In this document: piece after piece, positions 1 through 8,251 of the stretch
Position numbering within the stretch: the first letter of the stretch is position 1
How the letters are laid out: each line of letters starts with the position of its first letter
DNA from: Paenibacillus barengoltzii NBRC 101215
Lineage (GTDB): Bacteria; Bacillota; Bacilli; Paenibacillales; Paenibacillaceae
Length of the DNA: 64,000 nt
NCBI RefSeq assembly: GCF_004000745.1
Contig: NZ_BILV01000026.1
Span: 1-64,000 of the forward strand
Direction: 5' to 3'
Made by a program: the position numbers and the translations under genes
The notes under the pieces: generated by a model
What the model was told of the DNA's origin: nothing
What the model saw: only the letters and a program-made list of their open reading frames with translations
Database searches by the model: none

Positions 1-677
1 GGCTCGCCGATCCGCACCGCAGGCAGGTGTGCCCGCGCCTGCGCGAGCCGCTCCCGAAGCGCCTGCGATTCCGCGGCGAAGGCGTGAACGAACCCGCTCG
101 GATCGCGCTCAAATGCAAGCCTGCGGCGGACGATTTCGGCCCGTTCGGCCGGATCGGTTAACGTCGAAACCGGCACGTACAGCCCCCAACGATCCAGCAA
201 CGCATTGGGCAGCGATCCTTCTTCCGGGTTCATCGTTCCGTACAGCCGGAATGAGGACGGCACCCAACTCAGCTGCTCTCCCTCCGCCTGATCATATCCA
301 TCTTGCTCAGCAGCAGAAAGAATCGCTCGCAAGATGCTTTCGCGCATCAGATTCACTTCATGAATCGTGAGCCAATTCCCATCCGCTTCCCGAAGCAGGC
401 CCGGGACAACCCGTCGCTCACCGAAGCGGATAGCCGCCGCCGTATCGATTCCGCCAAACAATCGTTCCTCATCAACGTGAAGCGGAATCGTCATCCCTCT
501 TTGATCCCGCAACAGCTCAGCTAAACCACGAATCATCGTGCTCTTGGCCGTACCGGGTTCCCCGACCAACAGAACTCCCCTCAGCGTTGGGTTGACGGCA
601 TGAAGCAGCAAGGCTAATTTGGCTTGTTCTTGCCCCACCACCGCGCAGAAGGGGTAAGCATAAGCTTCAGACTGCAT
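1..677 (-). CDS. ChlD/BchD-like AAA+ chelatase subunit, partial (C-terminus beyond left edge)
   Basis: I read this ORF directly: it starts at the ATG at 675-677, overlaps the end of the ChlI-like gene by 11 bases and stays open to base 1 (about 225 codons). The protein begins [20 protein letters not shown], has a Walker A motif GEPGTAKST and the Mg-chelatase signature [18 protein letters not shown]. The Walker B position reads IHEVN instead of DEVN, so ATP hydrolysis may be impaired, as is usual for ChlD/BchD subunits (family knowledge). A full-length ChlD would continue into a VWA domain, which lies outside the window. It is the last visible gene of the Zur-box operon. ChlI/ChlD pairs normally drive metal insertion with a CobN/ChlH-type large subunit; none is visible here. 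Confidence 0.8.
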   Translation of the reverse strand, partial: MQSEAYAYPFCAVVGQEQAKLALLLHAVNPTLRGVLLVGEPGTAKSTMIRGLAELLRDQRGMTIPLHVDEERLFGGIDTAAAIRFGERRVVPGLLREADGNWLTIHEVNLMRESILRAILSAAEQDGYDQAEGEQLSWVPSSFRLYGTMNPEEGSLPNALLDRWGLYVPVSTLTDPAERAEIVRRRLAFERDPSGFVHAFAAESQALRERLAQARAHLPAVRIGE

Positions 678-1611
678 TCGAAACCTCCGCCATCAGCTCA
701 TCAAGCAGTTGCACCATTTTCTCCGCATGGATTTCTCCGTCCTCAAACGGCCGTTTCCGCATCCGATGCGGCATGACTAACATCGCTGCCTCCACCATAT
801 CCTCCGGTTGGACTCGGGTACGGCCTTCCCAAGCGGCAAGCGCCATGGCTGTTTTCATCAAGGTAATGTCTGCGCGATGACCGTCCACCCCCAGGCGAAT
901 CCCCACTTTGGCGGTCCATTCCAGCAGTTGGTCGGTGGGCTCGATAGTTGCAAGTCTCTCGCGCGCGCTCTCGATGCGTTCATTCAGCTGTTGTTGTTCC
1001 TGTTCATACTCGCGGCGAAAAGCGGCTGGATCCGCCTCGAAGGCCAGGCGGCGCTTGACGACTTCCATCCGATCCGCTATCTCGCGTTCTCCGGCCACTT
1101 CTACGGACAGCGCAAAACGATCCAACAGCTGGGGCCGCAGTTCTCCTTCTTCCGGATTCATCGTTCCGATCAGAATAAAACGAGCGGAGTGCGAATACGA
1201 CACTCCTTCCCGCTCCACGGTGTTTACCCCCATCGCAGCGGCATCCAGCAACGCATCTACAATCGCGTCATCCAACAAATTAATCTCATCCACGTACAAA
1301 ATATGACCGTCCGCTGCAGCCAGCAAGCCGGGTTCGAAACGCTTCTCCCCTTCACGGATCGCGTGTTCGATATCCAGCGTGCCGACCACCCGATCCTCCG
1401 TGGCGCTCACCGGAAGGTTGACGACCCGAAGCCCCGGCATCAGATCGGCAAGGGCACGGACTGCCGTTGATTTGGCGGTGCCTTTCTCGCCACGAATCAA
1501 CATTCCGCCTAACCGCGGCTCAACGAGGTTTAAGAGCAACCCTTTTTTCATGGCTTGCTGTCCAACAATTGCGGCAAACGGATACACTTCCGGTTTCCCG
1601 TTCATCTTCAT
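667..1611 (-). CDS. ChlI/BchI-like AAA+ chelatase ATPase subunit
   Basis: AAA+ motor subunit of the magnesium/cobalt chelatase type. Visible motifs: Walker [10 protein letters not shown] near residues 42-50, Walker [13 protein letters not shown], and the ChlI hallmark [18 protein letters not shown]. The length (314 aa) fits a stand-alone ChlI. The ATG at 1603-1605 (MNGKPEV) has the better spacing to the GGGAGAGG ribosome site than the upstream ATG. The gene sits 37 bases downstream of the ABC ATPase gene and overlaps the ChlD-like gene, so it should be co-transcribed with a FecBCD-type importer. The substrate chelate is unknown; cobalt, zinc or magnesium insertion or removal are all possible, and the Zur box upstream favours a zinc-related role (inference). 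Confidence 0.85.
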   Translation of the reverse strand: MKMNGKPEVYPFAAIVGQQAMKKGLLLNLVEPRLGGMLIRGEKGTAKSTAVRALADLMPGLRVVNLPVSATEDRVVGTLDIEHAIREGEKRFEPGLLAAADGHILYVDEINLLDDAIVDALLDAAAMGVNTVEREGVSYSHSARFILIGTMNPEEGELRPQLLDRFALSVEVAGEREIADRMEVVKRRLAFEADPAAFRREYEQEQQQLNERIESARERLATIEPTDQLLEWTAKVGIRLGVDGHRADITLMKTAMALAAWEGRTRVQPEDMVEAAMLVMPHRMRKRPFEDGEIHAEKMVQLLDELMAEVSNAV

Positions 1612-1648
1612 CCTCTCCCGTTACTCCTTATTTTCGATGTTCCTGTCT

Positions 1649-2431
1649 TTATAGCAGTCCCGTCACCAAACAGCTTAAGCGAGCGGTTGCGGGATCCTGT
1701 ACAATTTGTCCTTTCACGCCAAACACTTCACCTAATGTTTGCTCGGTTAGCGTATCTGCCGGTGATCCGCTGGCATAGACCTCCCCTTGACGCAGCACCA
1801 ACAGTTCGTCGGAAAAAGCAGCGGCATGATGCATATCGTGCAGCACCATGAGGATGGTAATGCCATACTTTCGGTTCAACTCGGAGACCAGCTCCAAAAT
1901 TTCCCACTGATGGCTGACATCCAAATACGTTGTTGGCTCGTCAAGCAGCAGCAGCTTGGGCTGTTGCGCCAAAGCCAAAGCGATCCAGGCTCGCTGGCGT
2001 TCTCCTCCCGACAAAGCAGACAGCTTCCGTTCTGCAAACGATAAAGTCCCTGTTTGAGCCAAGGCCCAGTCAATGACCTCCTCATCCTCCCGGCGAAACC
2101 CGGCCCAAGCTGGTTTATGAGGGAAGCGACCAAAGCCAACCAAGGTGCGTACCGTCAGGTCCGGCTGCTTCTCCTGGCTCTGCTGCAGCATGGACAAATA
2201 TTGAGCAAGGCCTCGTCTGGAATAGCTTGAGAGGGGCTTGCCGTCCAACAAAATCGTGCCGCGAGCCGGCTTGAGTTGTCCGGAGATTGCCTTCAATAAG
2301 GTACTTTTACCGCATCCGTTCGGCCCGATAATGCTGTAGATCTTGCCTTTCTCTGCCCTCCAGCTGATCTGCTCGATGACCGTACGATCGTTGTACCTAA
2401 CAGCCAAATGATCCAGCACTAACGCGGTCAT
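1649..2431 (-). CDS. FecE/BtuD-type ABC transporter ATPase
   Basis: Nucleotide-binding subunit of an iron-siderophore/cobalamin-type importer. Walker A GPNGCGKST, ABC signature LSGGERQR, Walker B LLLLDEPT and the H-loop histidine in MVLHDMHH are all present in 260 aa, the usual length. Its ATG overlaps the permease stop by 4 bases (ATGA), so it is translationally coupled to the permease. It energises uptake of the ligand bound by the lipoprotein encoded at 3419-4495. Confidence 0.92.
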   Translation of the reverse strand: MTALVLDHLAVRYNDRTVIEQISWRAEKGKIYSIIGPNGCGKSTLLKAISGQLKPARGTILLDGKPLSSYSRRGLAQYLSMLQQSQEKQPDLTVRTLVGFGRFPHKPAWAGFRREDEEVIDWALAQTGTLSFAERKLSALSGGERQRAWIALALAQQPKLLLLDEPTTYLDVSHQWEILELVSELNRKYGITILMVLHDMHHAAAFSDELLVLRQGEVYASGSPADTLTEQTLGEVFGVKGQIVQDPATARLSCLVTGLL

Positions 2432-3441
2432 TCGCCTTCCCTCCTTAACAAATACAGAAAAAACGGTGCCCCCAGCACTCCCAGAATGATGCCAACTGGA
2501 AGCTCGATCGGTGCAAACAACAAGCGGGCCAGCGTATCACATACGGTCACCACGGCGACGCCCAGCAAGGCAGAGGCAGGCAGTAACAGACGATGGTCAC
2601 TGCCGATAAGCAATCTCGCACAATGGGGGACGATCAGTCCTACAAAACCAAGCAACCCCACCACGCTTACCGCACTAGCGGCTAGCAGCGTGGCGACTGC
2701 CGTGAGGATAAGCCGCGTGGCTTCTACTCTCACCCCAAGTCCCCGTGCATTGGCATCACCTAATGCCAGCAGATTGAGGTGCACCGCCCCCAACAGCGCC
2801 AACGCCGTGCCTGCCAGCGAATAAGGAAGCATCATATGCAGCTCCGGCCAGCTTTTGGCTGACAAGCCGCCAACGAGGAAGACAAGCGCGCCATTGACAC
2901 GGTCGCTGTAGAAGGTGAGCAGTGCCGAGATGCCTGAACCAAGAAACGCGGATACTGCCACACCTGCCAGGATCAGACGAACCGGCTGAACCCCCTGTTT
3001 CCAAGCTAACACATAGATGATTGCAGCTGCGGCTGAAGCTCCGAGGAAGGCAACCGGCGTCAACCATGGCCAGGCCTCCGGATATAAGATCAGAATCATA
3101 ATGCCAAGCAGCCCGGCCCCAGAGGAGACGCCGATGATATGCGGGTCAGCGAGCGGATTCCGCATAACTCCCTGTAAAATAACTCCCGATAAAGCCAGAT
3201 TTACGCCAACCAGCGCCGCAACCAACGTACGGGGCAATCGGATATTCCAAATCACTTCTTTCAGGGGGCCGTCGTACCCATGAAACAGATACAGCCAAAC
3301 TTCTCTCGCTGGGATGAAGACGGCTCCCGTCCCAATGCTCCATACGATCCCAACCACCGCTGCCAACGCGATGATCGCTAGTACAAGCCCTCCTCTTGCT
3401 GCCGATAATGACTTGGTCTTAGTTGCCATTTCCATGTCCAA
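2428..3441 (-). CDS. FecCD/BtuC-type ABC transporter permease
   Basis: Polytopic inner-membrane permease of the FecCD family, about 10 hydrophobic segments in 337 aa. Family sequences seen are NIRLPRTLVAALVGVNLALSG and GFVGLIVPHCARLLIGSDHR, the latter being the coupling region to the ATPase. Its start overlaps the end of the binding-protein gene. The listed start is TTG; in-frame ATGs at 3433-3435 and 3427-3429 are equally possible because translation is probably coupled and no clear ribosome site is seen. FecCD permeases usually import Fe-siderophores, haem or cobalamin; the ligand here is unknown. Confidence 0.9.
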   Translation of the reverse strand: MDMEMATKTKSLSAARGGLVLAIIALAAVVGIVWSIGTGAVFIPAREVWLYLFHGYDGPLKEVIWNIRLPRTLVAALVGVNLALSGVILQGVMRNPLADPHIIGVSSGAGLLGIMILILYPEAWPWLTPVAFLGASAAAAIIYVLAWKQGVQPVRLILAGVAVSAFLGSGISALLTFYSDRVNGALVFLVGGLSAKSWPELHMMLPYSLAGTALALLGAVHLNLLALGDANARGLGVRVEATRLILTAVATLLAASAVSVVGLLGFVGLIVPHCARLLIGSDHRLLLPASALLGVAVVTVCDTLARLLFAPIELPVGIILGVLGAPFFLYLLRREGE

Positions 3442-4495
3442 AAATTTCCGGATACACCAGTTTTGCTAAATACTCTACCGACTCGTTGAACCGAAATCCC
3501 GGATTGGAGAGCAACAGGTCGGAAGGCAGAATCGCCATATGTTGTTCCTTGACCGCACGCAACGAGGCCCAAGCCGGTTGACTCGCCAGGTCGGTTTCGA
3601 TGATCTTCTCCCCTTCCTCGCGAGCCCCATGAATAAGCAGGAACACATAGTCCGGATCCAGCTCCACAATTTTCTCCATACTAAAAGGAGCTGTAGTTGG
3701 GCTCTTCTGAGATGGCGTTAGTGTTGCCGCCACGTTGTTCATATGTAGCAGGTTAGCAACTTCCAGTCCTACGGTATTCTCCCGCTGAACTGAAATACTG
3801 CTGGGCGTCACGTTCAGCATGATAAAGCTAGGCGATGAACCCGTCGGCACCTTCGCGGTCAGCTCTTCGATTTGACCTTGTAACTTCGCCAGCGCCTCAG
3901 ATGCTTTCGTCTCCGTACCGGCTAATTTACCGAACAGCAGCGCCTTCTCCCTTAAATCCTCATACGTGCTGAGATTAAATAACGCTAGCGGAACACCGCT
4001 GGCTTCGAGTACGCTCGCCAGATCACGATGAAATGCCGTTGAGCCCATGACCAGATCCGGTTTTAGGGACAGTAGTTTTTCAGTATTTACCGAGGTCATG
4101 TTCCCCACATCTTCAATCGACTTTGCTTCCTCCGGCACAGCTCCCCCGGTTGAAGTCGCGCGGGCGATAGCATTACCATCCACGGCATACAATAAATCCA
4201 GCAGCTGTGGAGAAAGAACGATGATCCTCTGAGGACGGGACGAAAGTGTGACCTCGTGTCCAACATCATCTGTAAAGGACAGAAACGTCTCGCTCTTTCC
4301 TTGATCCATAACCGTTGCAGCCTCTGTGGCTTGCACCGTTGTCACCGGCGAGCTGGTGATCGTCGTCTCCCTTGCCTGACTGCCCGCAGGTGACCCGCAC
4401 CCCGAAGTCAAAGCCAGTAGCATACTCCCCAACAGTCCACCTGCTAGCAGCTTGACCGTTATGCTTTTAGATCCTGTAGCTTGCGTTTGATTCAT
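3419..4495 (-). CDS. FecB/BtuF-type substrate-binding lipoprotein
   Basis: Extracellular ligand-binding component. The N-terminus is a lipoprotein signal peptide ending in LTSGC (cysteine about residue 33), followed by a Ser/Thr-rich linker and a Fe-siderophore/cobalamin-type binding domain, with RPQRIIVLSPQLLDLLYAV and PDLVMGS as typical segments. The single start has an AAGGAAAGGAG ribosome site about 13 bases upstream, rather far. It is the first gene of the operon, directly behind the sigma-A promoter and Zur box at 4523-4574. Under zinc limitation, derepression would raise synthesis of this receptor, the importer and the chelatase subunits (inference). Confidence 0.9.
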   Translation of the reverse strand: MNQTQATGSKSITVKLLAGGLLGSMLLALTSGCGSPAGSQARETTITSSPVTTVQATEAATVMDQGKSETFLSFTDDVGHEVTLSSRPQRIIVLSPQLLDLLYAVDGNAIARATSTGGAVPEEAKSIEDVGNMTSVNTEKLLSLKPDLVMGSTAFHRDLASVLEASGVPLALFNLSTYEDLREKALLFGKLAGTETKASEALAKLQGQIEELTAKVPTGSSPSFIMLNVTPSSISVQRENTVGLEVANLLHMNNVAATLTPSQKSPTTAPFSMEKIVELDPDYVFLLIHGAREEGEKIIETDLASQPAWASLRAVKEQHMAILPSDLLLSNPGFRFNESVEYLAKLVYPEIFGHGNGN

Positions 4496-4522
4496 ATTTT
4501 TAAGTTTCTCTCCTTTCCTTAA

Positions 4523-4537
4523 TCGTAATTATTACGA
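4523..4537 (-). promoter_or_regulatory. Zur box (perfect 7-1-7 palindrome)
   Basis: TCGTAATTATTACGA is a perfect inverted repeat and matches the published Bacillus subtilis Zur consensus TCGTAATnATTACGA; Fur (TGATAATnATTATCA) and PerR (TTATAATnATTATAA) boxes differ at diagnostic positions. It begins 7 bases past the -10 of the promoter at 4545-4574, so bound Zur would cover the transcription start. Confidence 0.85.
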
Positions 4538-4544
4538 TGTAGAC

Positions 4545-4574
4545 AGTATAATCAGACCTTCTTTTTATTGTCAA
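4545..4574 (-). promoter_or_regulatory. Sigma-A promoter of the importer/chelatase operon
   Basis: On the minus strand TTGACA (4569-4574) and TATACT (4545-4550) are separated by 18 bases. The position fits transcription of the gene starting at 4495, and the Zur box follows immediately. Confidence 0.8.
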
Positions 4575-4617
4575 TCCATATTTTAGTGGGGAATTTTGAC
4601 ATATTTTATCATCTTAT

Positions 4618-4632
4618 ACGTAACAGTTACGA
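4618..4632 (-). promoter_or_regulatory. Second Zur-like palindrome upstream of the promoter
   Basis: ACGTAACAGTTACGA contains the perfect arms CGTAAC/GTTACG around one central base, differing from the Zur consensus by one base in each arm and at the outer position. It lies about 45 bases upstream of the -35. Paired Zur sites occur at some B. subtilis promoters (yciC), so a second binding site is plausible. Confidence 0.5.
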
Positions 4633-4720
4633 TTTGCAGAGGGTTGAAAGGTGGTTGAGGAGTCTATTGGGGAGGATCCAGGCTGAGGTAAACGTGGACT
4701 TTTCACCGGGAAAAAATCAC

Positions 4721-4755
4721 AAAAAAAAACTGGCGGGAGTACGATCACCACCAGT
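4721..4755 (-). terminator. Rho-independent terminator of the phosphotransferase gene
   Basis: On the minus strand ACTGGTGG (4748-4755) pairs with CCGCCAGT (4729-4736) with one G-U pair, followed by nine T. The hairpin starts inside the last codons of the gene ending at 4745. Confidence 0.75.
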
Positions 4756-5539
4756 CCTCAAAATGTTCCTCTAGAAATTTAACTTCTTGCTCGTAGTGAG
4801 CTAGATGTCCTTCTTCAACTAATTTCTGAAAGGCCGGATCACCGGCAGCAGTGCGCTCAGACAAGGTCTTGCACATAGTTTGGATTCGCGAAATCACCCA
4901 ATCCTTAAGGTGATCTGGAGCCTCCATGCCATAGGCTTGGAAGAATAAAGTAATCCTTCGTTTCCGCAGAGCCGCATGACGTTCCCGCAGGTAAGAAACA
5001 ACTTGCCGATCCGTGTCTCCTGGCGAAAAACCAGCGAGAGGAACCGACGTGTACAAAGTGTAGGCTATGTCCCACAGCCTTGGACCCGGCCCAGCCATAT
5101 CAAAATCGATGAGGCCTACAGGCTGACGGTTGTAAAACACAATATTGTACAGGGCAGCGTCGTTATGACAAACGACCTCATGCCTCGCTTCATCGGGATA
5201 ACGGTTGACCGATTCATGGGGGGTCACAAACCCAGATGTAGCTTCATGATAGCTTCGCAAGAGTTTCGCTAACTCGGTAAGCACACGGTCCGACCACATG
5301 TAGAGGTCCAACTCGGGGTAGTTGTCCCCCGGTACATCGCCTTCAAGATAAGTAAGCACCTCTCTCCCCTGATCATCTTGTCCTAAATATCGTGGGGAGT
5401 GGGCAAACCCTTGGACTTCCAAGTGTTTGAGCAAGTCATACACATATGGATTCGGTTTCGCATTCCTGCGTACGGTTCCCCCTACTTTTACAACCTGATT
5501 GATATTCCCACCGTTCAACATTTCTTCGTGTTCGGACAA
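4745..5539 (-). CDS. APH/choline-kinase-fold phosphotransferase
   Basis: Member of the aminoglycoside phosphotransferase enzyme family, 264 aa. The catalytic loop HNDAALYN (pattern HxDxxxxN) and the metal-binding IDFDMAGPGPRLWD are intact, so it is probably an active small-molecule kinase. The N-lobe is short, with VVKVGGTVRR as the start of the nucleotide-binding sheet. The start is a TTG with an excellent GGGAGG site 8 bases upstream. The substrate cannot be predicted; similar proteins in Bacillales are only annotated as phosphotransferase family, and a real resistance function is not implied. It is monocistronic between its own terminator and a repeat array. Confidence 0.8.
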   Translation of the reverse strand: MSEHEEMLNGGNINQVVKVGGTVRRNAKPNPYVYDLLKHLEVQGFAHSPRYLGQDDQGREVLTYLEGDVPGDNYPELDLYMWSDRVLTELAKLLRSYHEATSGFVTPHESVNRYPDEARHEVVCHNDAALYNIVFYNRQPVGLIDFDMAGPGPRLWDIAYTLYTSVPLAGFSPGDTDRQVVSYLRERHAALRKRRITLFFQAYGMEAPDHLKDWVISRIQTMCKTLSERTAAGDPAFQKLVEEGHLAHYEQEVKFLEEHFEDWW

Positions 5540-5571
5540 GATGTCAACCTCCCATCGATAGTTCTACTTCG

Positions 5572-5756
5572 GAAATGTATTCGAAATTTCATGTATAAAT
5601 TGGCGCTAGCGTCGAAAAATCCGAAATGTATTCGATTTTTCATATAGATTTGGACCAAAACACTTGAAAACGTGCAAATATATATGAAATTTCATATACA
5701 TTGCGACAAAACCACCGAAAATTCAAAAATGTACTCGATTTTTCGTGTACACCCTC
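5572..5756. repeat. Degenerate 51-bp tandem repeat, four units
   Basis: Units begin near 5572, 5623, 5675 and 5726 (steps of 51, 52 and 51 bases). Each starts with a variant of GAAATGTATTCGAAATTTC followed by CATATA or CATGTATA and a less conserved spacer. The GAAATTTC core is self-complementary, so each unit could form a small hairpin. The array fills most of the gap between the genes ending at 5783 and starting at 5539. No ORF of note crosses it. Confidence 0.75.
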
Positions 5757-5782
5757 TTACAAGTCTAATTAGAAATCCAAAA

Positions 5783-6325
5783 CTACTTCCAAAGACGCGT
5801 TACCTCAATTGCCTTATCCCCGATGAACCCCAGCTCATACACATCCGGATTCGTCAGCCGGCTCCATGCCTCGAACCCAAATGAATCATCATAGTGTTTC
5901 AAAATTAAGGACATCAAATTCCCATGGGTGACGACAATTGCATGCTCCTCCGGCCGTTGAAGCAGGTCTTCAATCGCTGCGATTCCCCGGTTCATGGCTT
6001 CTCTTGAAGATTCTCCGCCAGGCAGCTTCATATCAAGTTCATCAAACGATCTTTTCAAGTGATCCATCCAATCCGGCAAATCGTGAACCGCCAAAATTCG
6101 CTCGCAAAGCCGATCATCCTGATGGATGGGCAACCCCAATCGTTCTGCTAACGGTTGAATTGTGGAGATGGCTCGAAGATAAGGGCTGGAGACAATGCAA
6201 TTGATCGGTCGGTCAAGCAAAACATCGGCCAACAACTCCGCTTGCTTGCGTCCCTCTGCGGTGAGTTCCGCCGAAGGCTCCTGCCCATGCGCTTTGCAAT
6301 GCCTGATCAGGTAAATTCGTTTCAT
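5783..6325 (-). CDS. Histidine phosphatase (phosphoglycerate mutase-like) family protein
   Basis: Short phosphoglycerate-mutase-type phosphatase, about 180 aa. The catalytic RHC motif in IYLIRHCKAHG carries the nucleophilic histidine (family pattern RHG/RHx), the acid residue sits in GGESSRE, and the second histidine in VVTHGNLMS. I chose the ATG at 6323-6325 because GGGAGG is 8 bases upstream; the ATG 6 bases earlier is too close. The substrate is unknown. Confidence 0.85.
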   Translation of the reverse strand: MKRIYLIRHCKAHGQEPSAELTAEGRKQAELLADVLLDRPINCIVSSPYLRAISTIQPLAERLGLPIHQDDRLCERILAVHDLPDWMDHLKRSFDELDMKLPGGESSREAMNRGIAAIEDLLQRPEEHAIVVTHGNLMSLILKHYDDSFGFEAWSRLTNPDVYELGFIGDKAIEVTRLWK

Positions 6326-6394
6326 TTTCATGCCCTCCCCGGTTCATGGACAACATCCTCTCTTATGCAAACTAGAATGGACCGATTACACATG

Positions 6395-6934
6395 TTAAGC
6401 TTCAGGCACGCGATAGACTTTGCTGTAGATCAACGCTCTGCACACCAGGAACTCTTCCTCCGTCAGCGGCTTCGGGTAACTCATCATTTTCAGGGGAAGT
6501 TCGGCTCTACCGGGCCGCAGCGGTGGTTGGACATAGTTGAAATCGTTGAGATGGAATCCCAGCCGTTCGTAAAACCGAATCCGTCGGCAGGCCACGTGAT
6601 TTTCCGGAAGTTCCACTTCTAATACGGTCAGTTTGGCAGAGGTCTTCAGACATTTTTCGACCAACCTTTTCCCAATCCCCCCTCCTCTCACAGCAGGATC
6701 TACCGCGAGATGCTCAATAAATTGAAAGGCCGGAAAATCCCAAACCGCCAAAAAAGCGACAACCCGTCCCTTCTCATCCGATTCGGTGATCAGCCGATAT
6801 TCTGGATGCCGCAACAACTCCATTTGTCCAGATTTGGTTCGATATTCAATCTCCGGAAAGGATGCGGACATGATCTCAAATACACGTTCAAAATCGTTCA
6901 TTTCTGCGAATGACACTTCCTTCTTGTTGCTCAT
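6395..6934 (-). CDS. GNAT family N-acetyltransferase
   Basis: GNAT fold, 179 aa, with acetyl-CoA-binding signature VDPAVRGGGIGKRLVE (R/Q-x-x-G-x-G/A) and the C-terminal FYERLGFH. It overlaps the end of the upstream GNAT remnant by 4 bases (ATGA) and has no clear ribosome site of its own, which suggests it was once coupled to that gene. The acceptor substrate is unknown. Confidence 0.85.
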   Translation of the reverse strand: MSNKKEVSFAEMNDFERVFEIMSASFPEIEYRTKSGQMELLRHPEYRLITESDEKGRVVAFLAVWDFPAFQFIEHLAVDPAVRGGGIGKRLVEKCLKTSAKLTVLEVELPENHVACRRIRFYERLGFHLNDFNYVQPPLRPGRAELPLKMMSYPKPLTEEEFLVCRALIYSKVYRVPEA

Positions 6935-7371
6935 TTTTCAAAAAAGGCTTCCGGATATAGGAGTTCCCCCTGAATAGATAAAGTTGCTCCCTCCTTCAGT
7001 TCCATGGCCATAAACACTTCATCCGGCACTTCAAACTGCTTGAGTTCGAAGCCCAATGACCTTGCAGGCTTGAACCCGAACCGAGGATAATATTCAGAAT
7101 GTCCGATTAAGAAGACCACTCCGTAACCAAGTTCTTGGGTTCGTTGTAAACCCTCCTGAATTAACTGTGTTCCAATCCCTTGCTTCTGAAAGGAAGGACT
7201 CACCGCCAGAGGAGCGAGAACAACTACCTCATGGCTTACTTGCTCCTTACCAACTGCCTCTGCTTTGCTAAAAAGAGCATGTCCAACGATCTGCCCCTCA
7301 TGTTCCGCAACTAACGACAAGGAGGGGATATATTTTGAGGGGAGTTTCGGATGCGGTCGACTAGCTTGGAC
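6931..7371 (-). pseudogene. GNAT acetyltransferase, C-terminal remnant (YhbS-like)
   Basis: The reading frame from 7371 to 6931 encodes the core and C-terminus of a YhbS-like N-acetyltransferase: SLVAEHEGQIVGHALF, VSPSFQKQGIGTQLI and EYYPRFGFKPA. The usual first strand and helix (about 35-40 residues) are missing. The only start in place is a TTG at 7318-7320 without a ribosome site, and the frame is closed by a stop at 7372-7374. I read it as a truncated gene, although a short product from the TTG cannot be excluded. Confidence 0.6.
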
Positions 7372-7564
7372 TCATCCTCCCGCTCGCACTGGCATCGTTA
7401 ACGGTATGGGTGCGATGAGGGAATTCAAGCCACTTGCCAAAATGAACCCGATTCTCTTGAATAAGCCTAAACAAATCATCGGTATGGCTAAGCTCAAATC
7501 GTTCAATGCGCAGCTTTCCATTTACATTTATCCGCACGCATATCCCCCCATATTTATCAATCAT
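7361..7564 (-). pseudogene. GNAT acetyltransferase, N-terminal remnant (RimJ/RimL-like)
   Basis: The 67-codon frame begins like a RimL-type acetyltransferase (LRIERFELSHTDDLFRLIQE, then RVHFGKWLEF) and ends after about 60 residues, before any acetyl-CoA-binding motif. Its last bases run into the remnant at 6931-7371 in another frame. Together the two pieces look like the product of a deletion that fused the head of one GNAT gene to the tail of another. Confidence 0.5.
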
Positions 7565-7652
7565 CCAAGTTATATTTTACCTTCATTCTTCGATGCAAAC
7601 GATGAGAAGGATCCGCCTGGATCGAATCTTTCATGGCTGTCGACCACGAATT

Positions 7653-7979
7653 CTAAAATATCCCTTCCGTTATCTTCGGGTACACCACAGTCCATATCCC
7701 CGTGACGATGAGCAAGATGAACAAGATTTGGGGAACCCTTTCCTTTAACCCACGAACCGTTTGGTACAAACAAAGCAGCAACAAAGGGAGCGAAATCAAG
7801 GAAGTAGTGTGCAATCGCCCTCCAATTTCCACTTCTTTCGTCCAGCTGCCAATTCCAAGGTCGTCCAGAAAACGATCCAACAAGGAATATCCTTGACTGT
7901 GATTGCTTGCTAAAATCAATACTACAAAGTATCCCGTCATCCATAACCAGCCTTTGTACGACTGAAGATCACGCTTCAT
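7653..7979 (-). CDS. Small membrane protein of unknown function
   Basis: From the ATG at 7977-7979 (AAGGGG 7 bases upstream) the product is 108 aa with three hydrophobic segments: WLWMTGYFVVLILASN, LISLPLLLLCLYQTV and VPQILFILLIVTGIWTVV. I do not recognise a family. After the TAG stop the same frame continues open for 31 codons, so an amber mutation in a slightly longer gene is possible but not shown. A promoter is not obvious. Confidence 0.55.
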   Translation of the reverse strand: MKRDLQSYKGWLWMTGYFVVLILASNHSQGYSLLDRFLDDLGIGSWTKEVEIGGRLHTTSLISLPLLLLCLYQTVRGLKERVPQILFILLIVTGIWTVVYPKITEGIF

Positions 7980-8120
7980 TCCGCAGCCCCTTCCTCTCAC
8001 ATGATAAGGTTCTTCGGCTATCCTGAAAGTTTAGACTTCCATAATTATACAACATTCAGAAGACGGTAATAGCAACAAATCCGATAATTAGCAGCCTTCT
8101 ATCTCATTATCCTCCAAAAA

Positions 8121-8148
8121 GATAAAGCAGATCTCAGTTGAGATCTGC
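8121..8148 (-). terminator. Terminator after the NAD(P)-binding oxidoreductase gene
   Basis: GCAGATCTCA (8127-8136) and TGAGATCTGC (8139-8148) are perfect 10-bp arms with a 2-base loop, followed on the minus strand by a T-rich run (TTTATCTTTTT). It lies about 105 bases past the stop of the gene at 8252. Confidence 0.6.
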
Positions 8149-8251
8149 TATCTGCTCGTTTGCCCAATGGAATTAATCCTAATCAAATATCGATTTTCGT
8201 TGCCATACTGGTACCCGGAGTCGCAAGAATGAACGAGTTCCTCAGGTGGCT

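Noticed and set aside
4745-5539. Aminoglycoside resistance gene
   Set aside because: Only the general phosphotransferase fold is evident; similarity to a true resistance enzyme cannot be claimed by eye.
5572-5756. Repeat array considered as CRISPR
   Set aside because: Units are degenerate, spacers are not unique sequences of constant length, and no cas gene is near.
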